NCBI GenBank assembly: GCA_008933765.1
Contig: WBUK01000003.1
Coordinates: 124,001 to 188,000, forward strand
From: Ignavibacteriaceae bacterium
Lineage (GTDB): Bacteria > Bacteroidota > Ignavibacteria > Ignavibacteriales > Ignavibacteriaceae
DNA: 64,000 nucleotides
Reading direction: 5' to 3'
The notes beneath the pieces were generated by a model that ran no database searches, was not told where the DNA came from, and saw only the letters and a program-made list of their open reading frames with translations. A program made the position numbers and the translations under genes. Of this stretch, positions 54,687 to 63,954 are shown piece after piece (positions within the stretch are counted from its first letter, which is position 1; the number at the start of each line of letters is the position of its first letter).

Positions 54687-56159
54687 CTACTGCTTTTTAA
54701 AACTCCGTGCTGCGTTTAAGGCGTCCAATGCGTTAACCACCCCCCATCCCATTTCATTGTTTGGGTTTAAGGAATTGCCTGCAGTACTTCTTAAAACATC
54801 TGCAAGCTGCACCGGCGAGAGCCATGGTTGTTGAGAAAGAAGAAGAACCCCTACTCCTGCCGCCAAAGGACACGAAAAAGAAGTCCCTGAAGCTAAGCTA
54901 TACCCGCTTTTTGTTAAGGTTCCCGCAACACGCACACCAAACCCTAAAGCCAGAATGTCCGGTTTTATCCTGCCGTCAACAGTGGGCCCCACACTCGAAA
55001 AATACGCGATAGAACCATTCTGATCAACTGCACCCACGGCTATAACACTGTCACCATCCGCCGGAGCGCTTAGTGTGTTGTGCAGAGCATTCGGTCCCTC
55101 ATTTCCTGCAGAAATAAACACTGCAATCCCTTTGCCCACCGCCATATCGGCTGCAATTGTTATGCGTGCGGTGTTACCATCCATATCTTTCCAGGAATAA
55201 CTGTGGAAAGGCGGGTCGTAATCAAGGTAACCAAGAGAAGAGGTAACCAAATCTACGCCTATGCTGTCAGCCCATTCGATTGCAGAAATCCAGTTATCTT
55301 CTTCTAAGGGGGTTTCGCTGTCGGTATTTTCAGTTTTTGCTAACAGGAAAGTAGCGCCGTATGCCGGTCCGATTAAATTACCGGAGCTGTAACCTCCAAT
55401 TGCTGAAAGAACATTAGTCCCGTGGCTTCCTTCGCCCGCGTCTGTTCCGTCGCTTACATCTGAATCGCCGTTAACAAAATCCCATGCAGCCAGAATATCA
55501 ATATTTTCGAACGCCTTGTGCTCCAAATTATTGAACCCCGTATCGAAAACGCCCACTAAAACTCCTTTTCCTGTTATCCCAAGGTCGTGAAGTGCAGGCA
55601 CATTCATCATCTCGTTCTGACGCAAACTTTTACCGTAGTTAAGTGCATGCTCATTTTTTGAGTTTGGCTCATTTTGAAATTGTTTGGTCTCGGGGTCGTC
55701 AACCACTTGGTTAGTGTACCTTTTTGAAAAACGCATTACCAAATCAATTTTACTTACAAACGGCAGCCTCTCAATCTCTTTAACCTGCGCCTTAGTAACC
55801 TGTACACAAGCCGAGTTTAGCCACTTCGATTTACTCTTTACCACTAACCCAATCGATTCAAGTGATTTGAGATATTCGCCGTAAACCGGAAGATCAGTTG
55901 TATTTACTAACTCATCAGCGGGAAGATATTTTTTTCTTCTCTCAAGCGATCTTTTTGAAACTAACTTTTCAGGCGTTTTAAACAACTTCTGCGAACCCTG
56001 CCCCTTATCTTTTAGGAATACCCAGCAAGCAATTGAATCCTGATCGGACATCCTGTTAATTACAACTTTCAGGTTTTCAGTTAGTTTAGAAGAGGTGACA
56101 CTTCCCTGAAAAGAAAAGGTTAATAAGGCAAGAAAGGGTAAAAGAAGGATTTTTTTCAT
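54687..56159 (-). CDS. Secreted subtilisin-like S8 serine peptidase without T9SS tail
   Basis: The signal peptide begins at ATG 56159 (MKKILLLPFLALLTFSFQ). A propeptide-like part carries CWVFLKDKG and SKRSLERRKK. The peptidase domain has GVFDTGFNNLEH (Asp), GEGSHGTNVLSAIGG (His), SAGNEGP (oxyanion Asn) and ASGTSFSCPLAAG (Ser). The frame ends just after the domain at ARSFKKQ, so the T9SS sorting domain present in its neighbour is missing. Earlier in-frame ATGs at 56168 (overlapping the upstream stop as ATGA) and 56180 are alternatives. It is a clear tandem paralogue of the gene upstream. Confidence 0.92.
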   Translation of the reverse strand: MKKILLLPFLALLTFSFQGSVTSSKLTENLKVVINRMSDQDSIACWVFLKDKGQGSQKLFKTPEKLVSKRSLERRKKYLPADELVNTTDLPVYGEYLKSLESIGLVVKSKSKWLNSACVQVTKAQVKEIERLPFVSKIDLVMRFSKRYTNQVVDDPETKQFQNEPNSKNEHALNYGKSLRQNEMMNVPALHDLGITGKGVLVGVFDTGFNNLEHKAFENIDILAAWDFVNGDSDVSDGTDAGEGSHGTNVLSAIGGYSSGNLIGPAYGATFLLAKTENTDSETPLEEDNWISAIEWADSIGVDLVTSSLGYLDYDPPFHSYSWKDMDGNTARITIAADMAVGKGIAVFISAGNEGPNALHNTLSAPADGDSVIAVGAVDQNGSIAYFSSVGPTVDGRIKPDILALGFGVRVAGTLTKSGYSLASGTSFSCPLAAGVGVLLLSQQPWLSPVQLADVLRSTAGNSLNPNNEMGWGVVNALDALNAARSFKKQ

Positions 56160-56164
56160 TTTAA

Positions 56165-57919
56165 TCATTTTAACAAACATATTTTAAGCGTGTAAATTTT
56201 ATCGCCCGCATTCATTACAAGGAGATATACCCCCGCAGCAAGGCGGGTTCCGTCCATCGCTATTTTACTCTCACCAGGCGGAAATGTTCCCTCTGCAACC
56301 TGCTGAACTACCTGCCCGGCAGGGTTGTAAAGAGTTAAAATTAAGTGCTTTTCTTCAGGTAATTTGAAACTTATTGTGGTTGAAGGATTAAAAGGATTCG
56401 GGTAGTTGCTTAAAATTACGGGCGAATTTGGGTTTAACCCGCTTTCTTCTTTAATACCAACCGGTGCGTAATTAATCGCTGAAAGCGCGTTCGCAATTCC
56501 CCAACCCATTAATCGGTCGGGGTTTGAAGCTTGTGAAGCGGTAGTTCTTAAAACTTCGCGGATGTATCCGGGGCTGAGTGTGTCATTTTTTTGCAACATC
56601 AAAGCCGCAATTCCTGCTGCAATAGGTCCCGATAAAGAAGTTCCCGAAACATAAGTGTATGAGTTTCTCGCCGGGGGGCTTGCAACAAAAGTGCCGCTTC
56701 CCATAGCCATGATATCGGGTTTTATTCTTCCGTCAGCAGTAAGCCCCACACTGCTGAAAGGAGAACGCACGGAATCCTTTGTAACGGAACCGACCGTGAT
56801 AACTGAAAATCCATCCGCAGGTGCACCGAGTGTGTTATGGTTTGGGTTATTGCCGTTGTTTCCTGCACTGACAAAAACCGTAATACCTTTTGAAACTGCA
56901 AGATCAGCAGCGATGGTTATTCTTGCCGTAGAACCGTTCATATCCTGCCAAGTGTAGCTCTGATATGGTTCGTCAAACTCCAGGTAAGAAAGCGAAGTGG
57001 AGGTAACATCCACACCGATTGAATCGGACCATTCAGCGGCAGCGATCCAGTTGTCTTCCTCAAGCGGGGTTTCACTCTCAGTATTTTCGGTTTTTGCCAA
57101 GAGATAACTTGAGCGATATGCCGTTCCTATCAAAGTCCCCGGCAGATACCCGGCAATTGAAGAAAGCGTCATCGTTCCGTGCGTGCCGACACCCATTCCG
57201 TGATCCCCGACATCCGGGTCGTTGTTAACAAAATCCCAGGTTGCAACAATTTTTAACGAATCAAAAACTTCGTGCGCAAGGTTGTTGAAACCCGCATCCA
57301 TTAAACCGACAAAGACACCGGTGCCGTCGTAACCTAAATCGTGAACCGCCGGAATGTTTTCAACTATCAGTTGCCCGTATGACTCACCATAATCTAACAA
57401 GTGATCGTCAGTAGGTGAGGAAGAAAAATTGCGCTTTTCAGATTTGATTATACCGTCATTCTTCTGCCCTGTTGTTGTCGCAATAACTCCTTTAGCAACA
57501 AAACTTATTTTTTTAACAAAAGGAAGTGCAGCCAATTTATAAAGCCCCTCGGCACCCGTTTGAACGGTAACCGAATTGAACCATTTCGATTTGCTTATCA
57601 CGCTAAAACCTTCATTCTGCAAGCCATCCAAATAAGGCTGCCAGATGGGAAGATCCGTAAAGTCAATTTTCCCGCCTCTTTTGGCTCTTCTGTCAATCGA
57701 GCGTTTGCTCAGGAAAAGCTCCGGAGTGCTAAGCAACCGGGTGTTTTCACCTTTATCGGTAAAATCGACCCATACCTTCACTACCTCTGCCGGGTTGCCT
57801 GAAAGCCAGCCGTTTATTTTCTCTGAAAATTTACCGATTACACTTCCCTGCCCCAAAACTAAAGCAGGAACCAATGTGGCAAAAAGTAGAAAAAACGCAA
57901 CATAAGTTTTGATTTTCAT
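56165..57919 (-). CDS. Secreted subtilisin-like S8 serine peptidase with T9SS sorting domain
   Basis: The order is signal peptide (MKIKTYVAFFLLFATLVPALV), propeptide-like part (VWVDFTDKGENTRLLSTPEL, then SKRSIDRRAKRG), S8 domain and T9SS tail. The catalytic residues are D208 in LMDAGFNNLAH (Ala instead of the usual Ser/Thr), H247 in GTHGTMTLSS, N354 and S428 in SGTSLSGPIAAG. The tail starts at YPNPFNPSTTISFKLP near residue 508 and ends IYTLKICLLK. It is probably a surface or secreted protease. It is 2 bp after metG and overlaps or abuts the paralogous S8 gene. Confidence 0.92.
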   Translation of the reverse strand: MKIKTYVAFFLLFATLVPALVLGQGSVIGKFSEKINGWLSGNPAEVVKVWVDFTDKGENTRLLSTPELFLSKRSIDRRAKRGGKIDFTDLPIWQPYLDGLQNEGFSVISKSKWFNSVTVQTGAEGLYKLAALPFVKKISFVAKGVIATTTGQKNDGIIKSEKRNFSSSPTDDHLLDYGESYGQLIVENIPAVHDLGYDGTGVFVGLMDAGFNNLAHEVFDSLKIVATWDFVNNDPDVGDHGMGVGTHGTMTLSSIAGYLPGTLIGTAYRSSYLLAKTENTESETPLEEDNWIAAAEWSDSIGVDVTSTSLSYLEFDEPYQSYTWQDMNGSTARITIAADLAVSKGITVFVSAGNNGNNPNHNTLGAPADGFSVITVGSVTKDSVRSPFSSVGLTADGRIKPDIMAMGSGTFVASPPARNSYTYVSGTSLSGPIAAGIAALMLQKNDTLSPGYIREVLRTTASQASNPDRLMGWGIANALSAINYAPVGIKEESGLNPNSPVILSNYPNPFNPSTTISFKLPEEKHLILTLYNPAGQVVQQVAEGTFPPGESKIAMDGTRLAAGVYLLVMNAGDKIYTLKICLLK

Positions 57920-57921
57920 CT

Positions 57922-59973
57922 CTACCTTACCTTTGTTCCGTTGTTAACGGACTGATCAATTTCAACCACTTTTAGTCCGCCATCGGGCGTATCAACAGCA
58001 AGCATCATTCCGTGAGACTCCAAGCCCATCAACTTTGCAGGCTTCAGATTTGCAACCACGATAACCTTTTTACCGATTAACTCTTCAGGCTCGTAAGCCT
58101 TGCCCAAACCGGCAATCACCTGGCGCCTCTCTTTTCCGAACGAAACCTGCACTTTTATCAGTTTTTCACTTTTTTTAACGCGCTCAGCTTCTACGATCTG
58201 TGCAACACGAAGGTCGGTTTCAAAAAACTGATCGATTGAAATCGGGTCAATTTTTTCAAAATCTGCCTCTTCCTCTGCTTCGGGTGCGGTTTTTCGCTTC
58301 ATTTCTTCGATAGTTTCATCCTCAATTTTTCTGAAGAGAATTTCAGGCTGCCCTAAAGATTCACCTTCAACCAAATTGAGCTTACCGGCGTGCAGCCACT
58401 CAACCGACCGTTTGCCGAGCATTTTTAAAATTTTCTCGGAGCTTTTCGGCAGAACGGGCATGAACAACAGCCCAAGCGTATAGATCGTCTGCAGGCAAAG
58501 GTGAAGTGTTGTTGAGCACTTTTCACGATCGTTTTTCAGTGTTTTCCAAGGTTCAGAATCGTTGAAGTATTTGTTGCCCGCCCTCGCAAGGTTCATAATT
58601 TCAAGCGTTGCGTCTTTGAAGCGGTATTCTTCAAAAAGATCGGCTATTTTCTGCGGGTAGCCTTCTAACTGATTCAGCAACTCTTCATCCCGCGTGCTTA
58701 GCGTGTAAAGCGCGGGTACCTTTCCCTCAAAATTTTTGTGTATAAATGTGAAGGTTCGGTTCACAAAATTGCCGAGTATATCAGCCAGCTCATTGTTGTG
58801 TTTTGCCTGAAAATCTTTCCACGAAAAATCAGTGTCCCGGTATTCCGGCAGATTCATGGTAAGAGTGTATCTGAGGGAATCTGCCTTAAAATGTGAGAGG
58901 AAATCGATCACATCAATGCCCCACTTCCTGCTTTTTGAGAACTTTTTCCCTTCGAAATTCAAAAATTCGTTTGCAGGGATGTTCTGCGGCAGAACAAAAT
59001 TTTCGTCATCTGAGTGGAGGTCGTTCCATGCCATCAGCATCGCCGGAAAGATAAGTGCATGAAAAACAATGTTGTCTTTTCCGATGAAAGCAACATATTT
59101 TGTTTCCGGGTCCTGCCAGTAATCGCGCCAGGTTTCCTCCTCACCGCGCTGCTTAAAAAGTTCTTTTGTGGCTGAAATGTAGCCCAAAACCGCCTCGAAC
59201 CAAACATACAACACCTTGTTTTCGAACCCCGGAATCGGCACTTTAACGCCCCAGTCGAGGTCGCGTGTTATCGCTCTGTCCTGCAGCCCTGCGGAAAACC
59301 ACCCTTTGCAGTATTGCAGTACATTATCTTTCCAGCCGTATTTTTCATCCATTTCGGCGATGTAGCTTTCCAATCTTTCCTGAAATTTACCGAAAGGGAA
59401 AAACCAGTGTGAGGTTTCTTTTAACTCGGGGCGCTGCCCTGAAATTTTGCTTACGGGGTCGATAAGTTCCGAGGGGTCATACAAAGCGCCGCAGTTTTCG
59501 CACTCGTCACTTCTTGCGTTTTCGTTCCCGCAGCGAGGGCAGGTGCCCTCAACATATCTGTCCGGGAGGAACATTTGTCGGGAAGTGTCGTAGAATTGCA
59601 ACGATTTTTTCTCGACTAACAACCCGCTGTTGTAGTAATCTAAGAAAAACTCCGCTGCCGTTTTATGATGAATCGGGTGGCTCGTTCTGCTGTAGATATC
59701 GAAACTCATTCCGAATTTTTCGAACGATTGCTTGTTTATTGCGTGATAACGGTCGATTATCACCTCCGGTGATACTTTCTCATTATCCGCCGTTATTGTA
59801 ATCGGCACGCCGTGTTCGTCGGAACCACAAATGAAAATAATATCCGTTCCCCGAAGCCGTTGGTATCTCACATAGATATCCGCCGGCAGGTATGCACCCG
59901 CTAAATGCCCAAGATGGATTGGTCCATTTGCATAAGGAAGTGCAGCAGTAACCAATATCTTATTTTTCGCCAA
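57922..59973 (-). CDS. metG: Methionyl-tRNA synthetase with C-terminal tRNA-binding domain
   Basis: This 683-residue class I synthetase has ALPYANGPIHLGHLAGAY (HIGH-type motif), a zinc-knuckle insertion CPRCGNENARSDECENCG and the KMSKS-type motif KKFSKSRKWG. The C-terminus (about 580-683) is an EMAP/Trbp-like OB domain (FFETDLRVAQIVEAERVKKS, GKKVIVVANLKPAKLMGLES) that grips tRNA. It starts at a TTG at 59973 (the first residues are MAKNKILVTAALPYANGP). It leads the transcript that continues into the two subtilases. Confidence 0.95.
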   Translation of the reverse strand: MAKNKILVTAALPYANGPIHLGHLAGAYLPADIYVRYQRLRGTDIIFICGSDEHGVPITITADNEKVSPEVIIDRYHAINKQSFEKFGMSFDIYSRTSHPIHHKTAAEFFLDYYNSGLLVEKKSLQFYDTSRQMFLPDRYVEGTCPRCGNENARSDECENCGALYDPSELIDPVSKISGQRPELKETSHWFFPFGKFQERLESYIAEMDEKYGWKDNVLQYCKGWFSAGLQDRAITRDLDWGVKVPIPGFENKVLYVWFEAVLGYISATKELFKQRGEEETWRDYWQDPETKYVAFIGKDNIVFHALIFPAMLMAWNDLHSDDENFVLPQNIPANEFLNFEGKKFSKSRKWGIDVIDFLSHFKADSLRYTLTMNLPEYRDTDFSWKDFQAKHNNELADILGNFVNRTFTFIHKNFEGKVPALYTLSTRDEELLNQLEGYPQKIADLFEEYRFKDATLEIMNLARAGNKYFNDSEPWKTLKNDREKCSTTLHLCLQTIYTLGLLFMPVLPKSSEKILKMLGKRSVEWLHAGKLNLVEGESLGQPEILFRKIEDETIEEMKRKTAPEAEEEADFEKIDPISIDQFFETDLRVAQIVEAERVKKSEKLIKVQVSFGKERRQVIAGLGKAYEPEELIGKKVIVVANLKPAKLMGLESHGMMLAVDTPDGGLKVVEIDQSVNNGTKVR

Positions 59974-60190
59974 AATCTTTACCGTAAATTTTTTTTTAAA
60001 AGCAATAAATATAGTTAATTTTGGTCAGTTTTTCTTAATCGTGTGAGCTTTGTCAAAATCAATTTACCTTATTTCAATGAGATTCATTAAAGTGCGTTCT
60101 TAAGCCGGAATATTTTGCAAAGCAACAGAATTACCGAAAAAACATTATTTTTGCCCCTTTGTTATTGAATGTTATTAAATTGTTTTTCCA

Positions 60191-61087
60191 ATGTCCAAAC
60201 ATCCGAAAATTCCAACCCTTATGCGAAAACTACAATTTCTGTTTCTTTTTTTAATTTTCACCGCCGGGTTCGTTTTTCCGCAACAGGTTGAATTGCTGCC
60301 CGGTACCCGGCTGTTCAATATGCTGAAAGCCGCAGATACCGAACCGAAATTTGGGCTTACTTTCGCCCCGGAAGATCGCTCTATGAAAGTGGATGTGGGA
60401 AATGCTTACGATGCTGTCTCAATTATCCTCGATTCAGGCTCAGTTATTAACGCCGGAGCCGAGTTTTTCGCTTATGCTAAAGTGGTTGAATATCGTGAGT
60501 ATCGCCTTCAGGTTGCTGCCATCGATGGGTTTTTCGGCGGCAACATTTCCTGGTTAAAACGCATTGAAGGTACACAACACTTCCAACTTTTGAGGCTCCG
60601 GTTCATCCACAGAAGTGCACACTTAGTCGATGGAGCATGGGATGAAAAAACTGATTACTGGAAAGACCGTGAAGCACCCGTTCCGTTTGCCGACGATTTT
60701 TTTGAGTTTAACCCTGCCCTGCAACTGAACTACTACGCCGTTGGGCTGAAATTTTACGGCGGGGTTACTTATTCTATTTTAATAAGACCGCAGGATCAAA
60801 AGAGAATGGATTTCTCGCTCGGCAGCGAAGTGTTCGTTAACGACCCCCTGTTCCGGGTTCTGAATAATGATGTTAGATTTTGGGCTGCTTATGACCTCAA
60901 ATTCAGAGGAAGACCGGAATACCAACCTTCGCATTCTTTTATGGCGGGAATTAAATTCGGTGAACCTTATGGGAACGGATTATCGATTTATGCGTCTTAT
61001 TATGACGGGTTCGATTGGTTTAGTTCGCATTATAAAAACCGGCTGAAAAAATTTGGGCTTGGCTTCTTTATCGACTTCAACCCGTAG
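60191..61087 (+). CDS. DUF1207-like outer-membrane-associated protein
   Basis: After an N-terminal signal peptide (LQFLFLFLIFTAGFVFPQ), the protein has conserved-looking blocks. ELLPGTRLFNMLKAADTEPKFGLTFAPED, IDGFFGGNISWLKRIEGTQ, AVGLKFYGGVTYSILIRPQD and GLSIYASYYDGFDWFSSHYK resemble the DUF1207 family, which is probably a lipid-linked outer-membrane barrel of unknown role. It ends KFGLGFFIDFNP. The ATG at 60221 (MRKLQFLFLF) is an equally possible start. The gene diverges from metG and its 3' end is duplicated. Family assignment is by pattern only. Confidence 0.7.
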   Translation: MSKHPKIPTLMRKLQFLFLFLIFTAGFVFPQQVELLPGTRLFNMLKAADTEPKFGLTFAPEDRSMKVDVGNAYDAVSIILDSGSVINAGAEFFAYAKVVEYREYRLQVAAIDGFFGGNISWLKRIEGTQHFQLLRLRFIHRSAHLVDGAWDEKTDYWKDREAPVPFADDFFEFNPALQLNYYAVGLKFYGGVTYSILIRPQDQKRMDFSLGSEVFVNDPLFRVLNNDVRFWAAYDLKFRGRPEYQPSHSFMAGIKFGEPYGNGLSIYASYYDGFDWFSSHYKNRLKKFGLGFFIDFNP

Positions 61088-61166
61088 TTGTTGTCGGTTT
61101 CAACGGGCATCTTCTGCGCCGCGGGAAATCCCGAGGCCCGCTTCAACCCGTAGTTGTTATCGGTTT
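61075..61166. repeat. Direct repeat copying the 3' end of the DUF1207-like gene (26 bp, period 66)
   Basis: CTTCAACCCGTAG and the following bases at 61075-61100 recur at 61141-61166 with one mismatch. A GC-rich interval (with CGGGAAATCCCG) separates them. Confidence 0.92.
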
Positions 61167-61362
61167 AATTTTCAGTTTTTATTGTTCTTATTTCAAATTT
61201 CCCTTTGAAATCGGGCAATTATTTCTTATTTTGTATCTTAAAGGTTTCCAATCCTAAACAATTTTGATAAATTTTATATTTTATTTCTTAAGATTTTCTA
61301 ACCTTTAAGCCACTGTAATAAAGTTTTATTTTAACGATTTTATCCGTTGAGAGGAGTTCAGC

Positions 61363-62280
61363 ACGGAAAAAGTAATTGAAGTAACCGGGCTTCACAAAAA
61401 ATATAAACAGATTCACGCAGTTAACAGCCTTGATCTTAATGTTTACGAAGGCGATGTTTTCGGATTCCTGGGTCCGAACGGCGCAGGCAAAAGCACAACA
61501 ATTCGAATGCTTCTTTCCTTAATCTTCCCTACTCAAGGGAAAATTAAAATCTTCGGGAAGGAATTGCTGCAAAACCGAAAAGAAATCCTCGCTTCAGTCG
61601 GTGCAATTGTGGAAAAACCTGATTTCTACGGCTACATGACCGCTTATAAAAACCTTGATATTCTTTCCCGAATCTCAGGCTTCCCTGCCTCCAAAAAGAA
61701 AATTATGGAAACCCTGGAAATGGTAAGGTTGGAAAAAAGGTGGAACTCTAAAGTTAAAACCTTCTCACATGGGATGAAACAGCGCTTAGGCATTGCACAG
61801 GCTCTGATTCACGACCCCAAACTGATTATACTCGATGAACCAACCACCGGACTTGACCCGCAAGGTATGAAAGAAGTAAGGGATTTGGTTATTTCATTAA
61901 GCAAGGATTTCAAGAAAACAGTTTTCCTTTCTTCGCATATTTTGCATGAAGTTGAACTTATTGCCAACCGCATGGTGATAATCAACAAGGGAAAAACCGT
62001 AACCGAAGGAACCGTGCAGGAGTTGCTTAATGCCACCGAAACAAAAGTGGCTATTGAGGTTGACGATACAGAAAAAGCGGCAGCACTTCTGAACGAATCA
62101 TCTTTTTCGCTTCAATTCGAGCCCCCAACCGGCACAACTCTTCACTTAACGATGATGAAAGAGCAAATTCCCGCTCTGAATCGCCTCTTTGTGGAAAACG
62201 GGATCTCCGTCAGTTCAATTGTCCCGACTCGCTCGCTCGAAGAATATTTTCTGAACTTAACCGGCAAGGAGGGGCAATGA
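61363..62280 (+). CDS. ABC transporter ATP-binding protein (ABC-2 type), apparent ACG start
   Basis: The nearest ATG (61507) lies after Walker A and would remove it. In the same frame, translation can begin at ACG (61363): EKVIEVTGLHKKYKQIHAV, then GFLGPNGAGKSTTIRML (Walker A at 36-52). GAGGAG lies six nt before this ACG, and an in-frame TGA just upstream limits any longer start. Downstream are FSHGMKQRLGIAQALIHDP (signature) and LIILDEPTTGLDP (Walker B), giving 305 aa. It pairs with the following permease through a 4-nt overlap and probably exports an unknown substrate. A T-to-C error or a true rare start both fit. Confidence 0.9.
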   Translation, partial: TEKVIEVTGLHKKYKQIHAVNSLDLNVYEGDVFGFLGPNGAGKSTTIRMLLSLIFPTQGKIKIFGKELLQNRKEILASVGAIVEKPDFYGYMTAYKNLDILSRISGFPASKKKIMETLEMVRLEKRWNSKVKTFSHGMKQRLGIAQALIHDPKLIILDEPTTGLDPQGMKEVRDLVISLSKDFKKTVFLSSHILHEVELIANRMVIINKGKTVTEGTVQELLNATETKVAIEVDDTEKAAALLNESSFSLQFEPPTGTTLHLTMMKEQIPALNRLFVENGISVSSIVPTRSLEEYFLNLTGKEGQ

Positions 62281-63113
62281 TCGACTTAGTAAAGATTGAA
62301 CTTTATAAAATTTTCAGAAAGTGGCGAACATATATTGGGTTCATTGCAATCGCTATTATCGTATCGCTTATTGAAATTTCAATGTTGCTGCAGGGGGAAA
62401 ACTACCTTAAATTTTTAACAAGGAATTTGGAGGGGCTTTTCGTTTTTGAAGGAAATTTCCTGAACGGTTACCTGATTTCGTACCTCGTTTTGGGTGCATT
62501 ATTGGTGCATATTCCGTTTCTGATTTCATTGGTTGCGGGCGACCTCCTCGCCGGTGAAGCAACTGCCGGCACTTTCAGGATGTTGCTTACCCGACCCGTC
62601 TCACGGGCACAACTTATAACGGCAAAGATAATTGCTGCAACAATTTACACCAATTTGATGATCGCTTTTCTGGCGGTGGTTTCACTCGGGCTTGGCGTAC
62701 TGTTGTTCGGCACGGGCGAGTTGATAGTTATTAAAGATGTGCTGATAATCTTCCCAAAAGACGATATTCTTTGGCGGTTTTTCGTCGGCTATGGGCTTGC
62801 TTCACTCAGCATGATGGTGGTAACTTCGCTTGCATTTTTCTTCTCTTCGCTCGTTGAAAATGCGATAGGGCCCATTGTCAGCACGATGGCGGTCATAATT
62901 GTGTTTTACATTTTATCCGCAATAGATGTTGATTTACTGCAGAAGTTACAGCCCTATTTCTTTACTTCTTATATGCACTCGTGGGATGTGGTGTTCAATA
63001 CCCCTGTTGACACCGAAGAATTGTGGAAAGCAGCCGGCATTCTTTCTTTTCATATTTTCATTTTTCTGGGTATCACTTATTTTATCTTCAGAAAAAAGGA
63101 TATTACTTCTTAA
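62277..63113 (+). CDS. ABC-2 type transporter permease
   Basis: This 278-residue protein has an amphipathic start (MIDLVKIELYKIFRKWRTYI) and six membrane helices (about 16-36, 59-85, 113-137, 163-190, 196-220, 245-268). GEATAGTFRMLLTRPVSR is the ABC-2 permease signature following helix 2. It overlaps the ATPase stop by 4 nt (ATGA). Together they form a simple exporter for an unidentified molecule; LolA-like downstream is not necessarily linked. The last coding bases with the stop are duplicated downstream. Confidence 0.9.
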   Translation: MIDLVKIELYKIFRKWRTYIGFIAIAIIVSLIEISMLLQGENYLKFLTRNLEGLFVFEGNFLNGYLISYLVLGALLVHIPFLISLVAGDLLAGEATAGTFRMLLTRPVSRAQLITAKIIAATIYTNLMIAFLAVVSLGLGVLLFGTGELIVIKDVLIIFPKDDILWRFFVGYGLASLSMMVVTSLAFFFSSLVENAIGPIVSTMAVIIVFYILSAIDVDLLQKLQPYFFTSYMHSWDVVFNTPVDTEELWKAAGILSFHIFIFLGITYFIFRKKDITS

Positions 63114-63160
63114 AGATGATTTTGCAAATGAATTTTCATCAGAGATATTACTTCTTAAAG
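63099..63160. repeat. Direct repeat copying the 3' end of the ABC permease gene (17 bp, period 45)
   Basis: GATATTACTTCTTAAAG at 63099-63115 spans the stop codon and recurs exactly at 63144-63160. More degenerate ACTTCTTAA-like words follow to about 63236. Confidence 0.88.
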
Positions 63161-63255
63161 GTGCTGATGATTAATAATTTTTATGAAAAATTTTTCTTCT
63201 TAAGGATGTTACTCTAAGAGAAAATTACTTCTTAATTTAAACGGAAGTGTTGATT

Positions 63256-63954
63256 ATGTTCAAGTTTATAGTAAAAACTGTTTTTTCTTTCACTCTAATT
63301 GTTGCGGTTGCGCACTCGCAAACCAATGCCGAGCAGGTGCTGCAAAAAATGCAGCAAAAATTCGATCAGGTAAAGAACTATCAGGTTGATGTGAAAGTTA
63401 AAATTGATGTCGATTTTCTAAAAGTACCCGAGAGCGAAGCGACCATCTACTTCAAAGCTCCCGATAAAATTGCGATGAAAACGGGCGATAAATTCGCTTT
63501 AATGCCGAAAGAAGGCTTGAATTTTAACCCCGGCAGCCTGCTGAAAGGGAAGTATTCCGGCGTTATGGAAAAAGACGCCAAAATAAACGGGCGAATGAAT
63601 TACACGGTTAAAGTTATTCCAACAGGAAGTAACAGCGATGTAGTGCTTTCTACTTTCTGGATTGATAAAGAGACTTACTACATCTCCCGTATTGAAACCA
63701 CAACAAAAACTAACGGCTCGTTCACACTCGATCTTACATACCCTTCAAAATCAGTATATCCGCTCCCCTCTTCGATGGTTTTTAGTTTTGAAGTGGGTAT
63801 GTTTAACATGCCGAAAGCATTCGGAGGCGGAAAAGGCAAAGAAAAGGGAAAAGGTTCCGGCAATCCGGGAGCTAAAACCCCGGGGAAGGTTTATATTACT
63901 TATAAAAATTATAAAGTGAACAAGGGCGTTCCTGACTCAGTTTTTAAAAAGTAG
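63256..63954 (+). CDS. LolA-like outer-membrane lipoprotein-sorting protein
   Basis: A signal peptide (MFKFIVKTVFSFTLIVAVAHS) is followed by a LolA/LppX-like fold. AEQVLQKMQQKFDQVKNYQV is the typical first helix; then come beta strands VDFLKVPESEATIYFKAPD, FWIDKETYYISRIETTTK and VYITYKNYKVNKGVP. A Gly/Lys-rich insert (GGGKGKEKGKGSGNPG) precedes the last strand and is unusual. The role is likely binding of lipid or lipoprotein in the periplasm. GGAAG lies 8 nt before ATG 63256; an upstream GTG also opens the frame. It is the last gene in the window. Confidence 0.82.
   Translation: MFKFIVKTVFSFTLIVAVAHSQTNAEQVLQKMQQKFDQVKNYQVDVKVKIDVDFLKVPESEATIYFKAPDKIAMKTGDKFALMPKEGLNFNPGSLLKGKYSGVMEKDAKINGRMNYTVKVIPTGSNSDVVLSTFWIDKETYYISRIETTTKTNGSFTLDLTYPSKSVYPLPSSMVFSFEVGMFNMPKAFGGGKGKEKGKGSGNPGAKTPGKVYITYKNYKVNKGVPDSVFKK

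Noticed and set aside
61507-62280. ABC ATPase starting at ATG 61507
   Set aside because: This would delete Walker A, which is encoded in the same frame just upstream with a strong ribosome-binding site.
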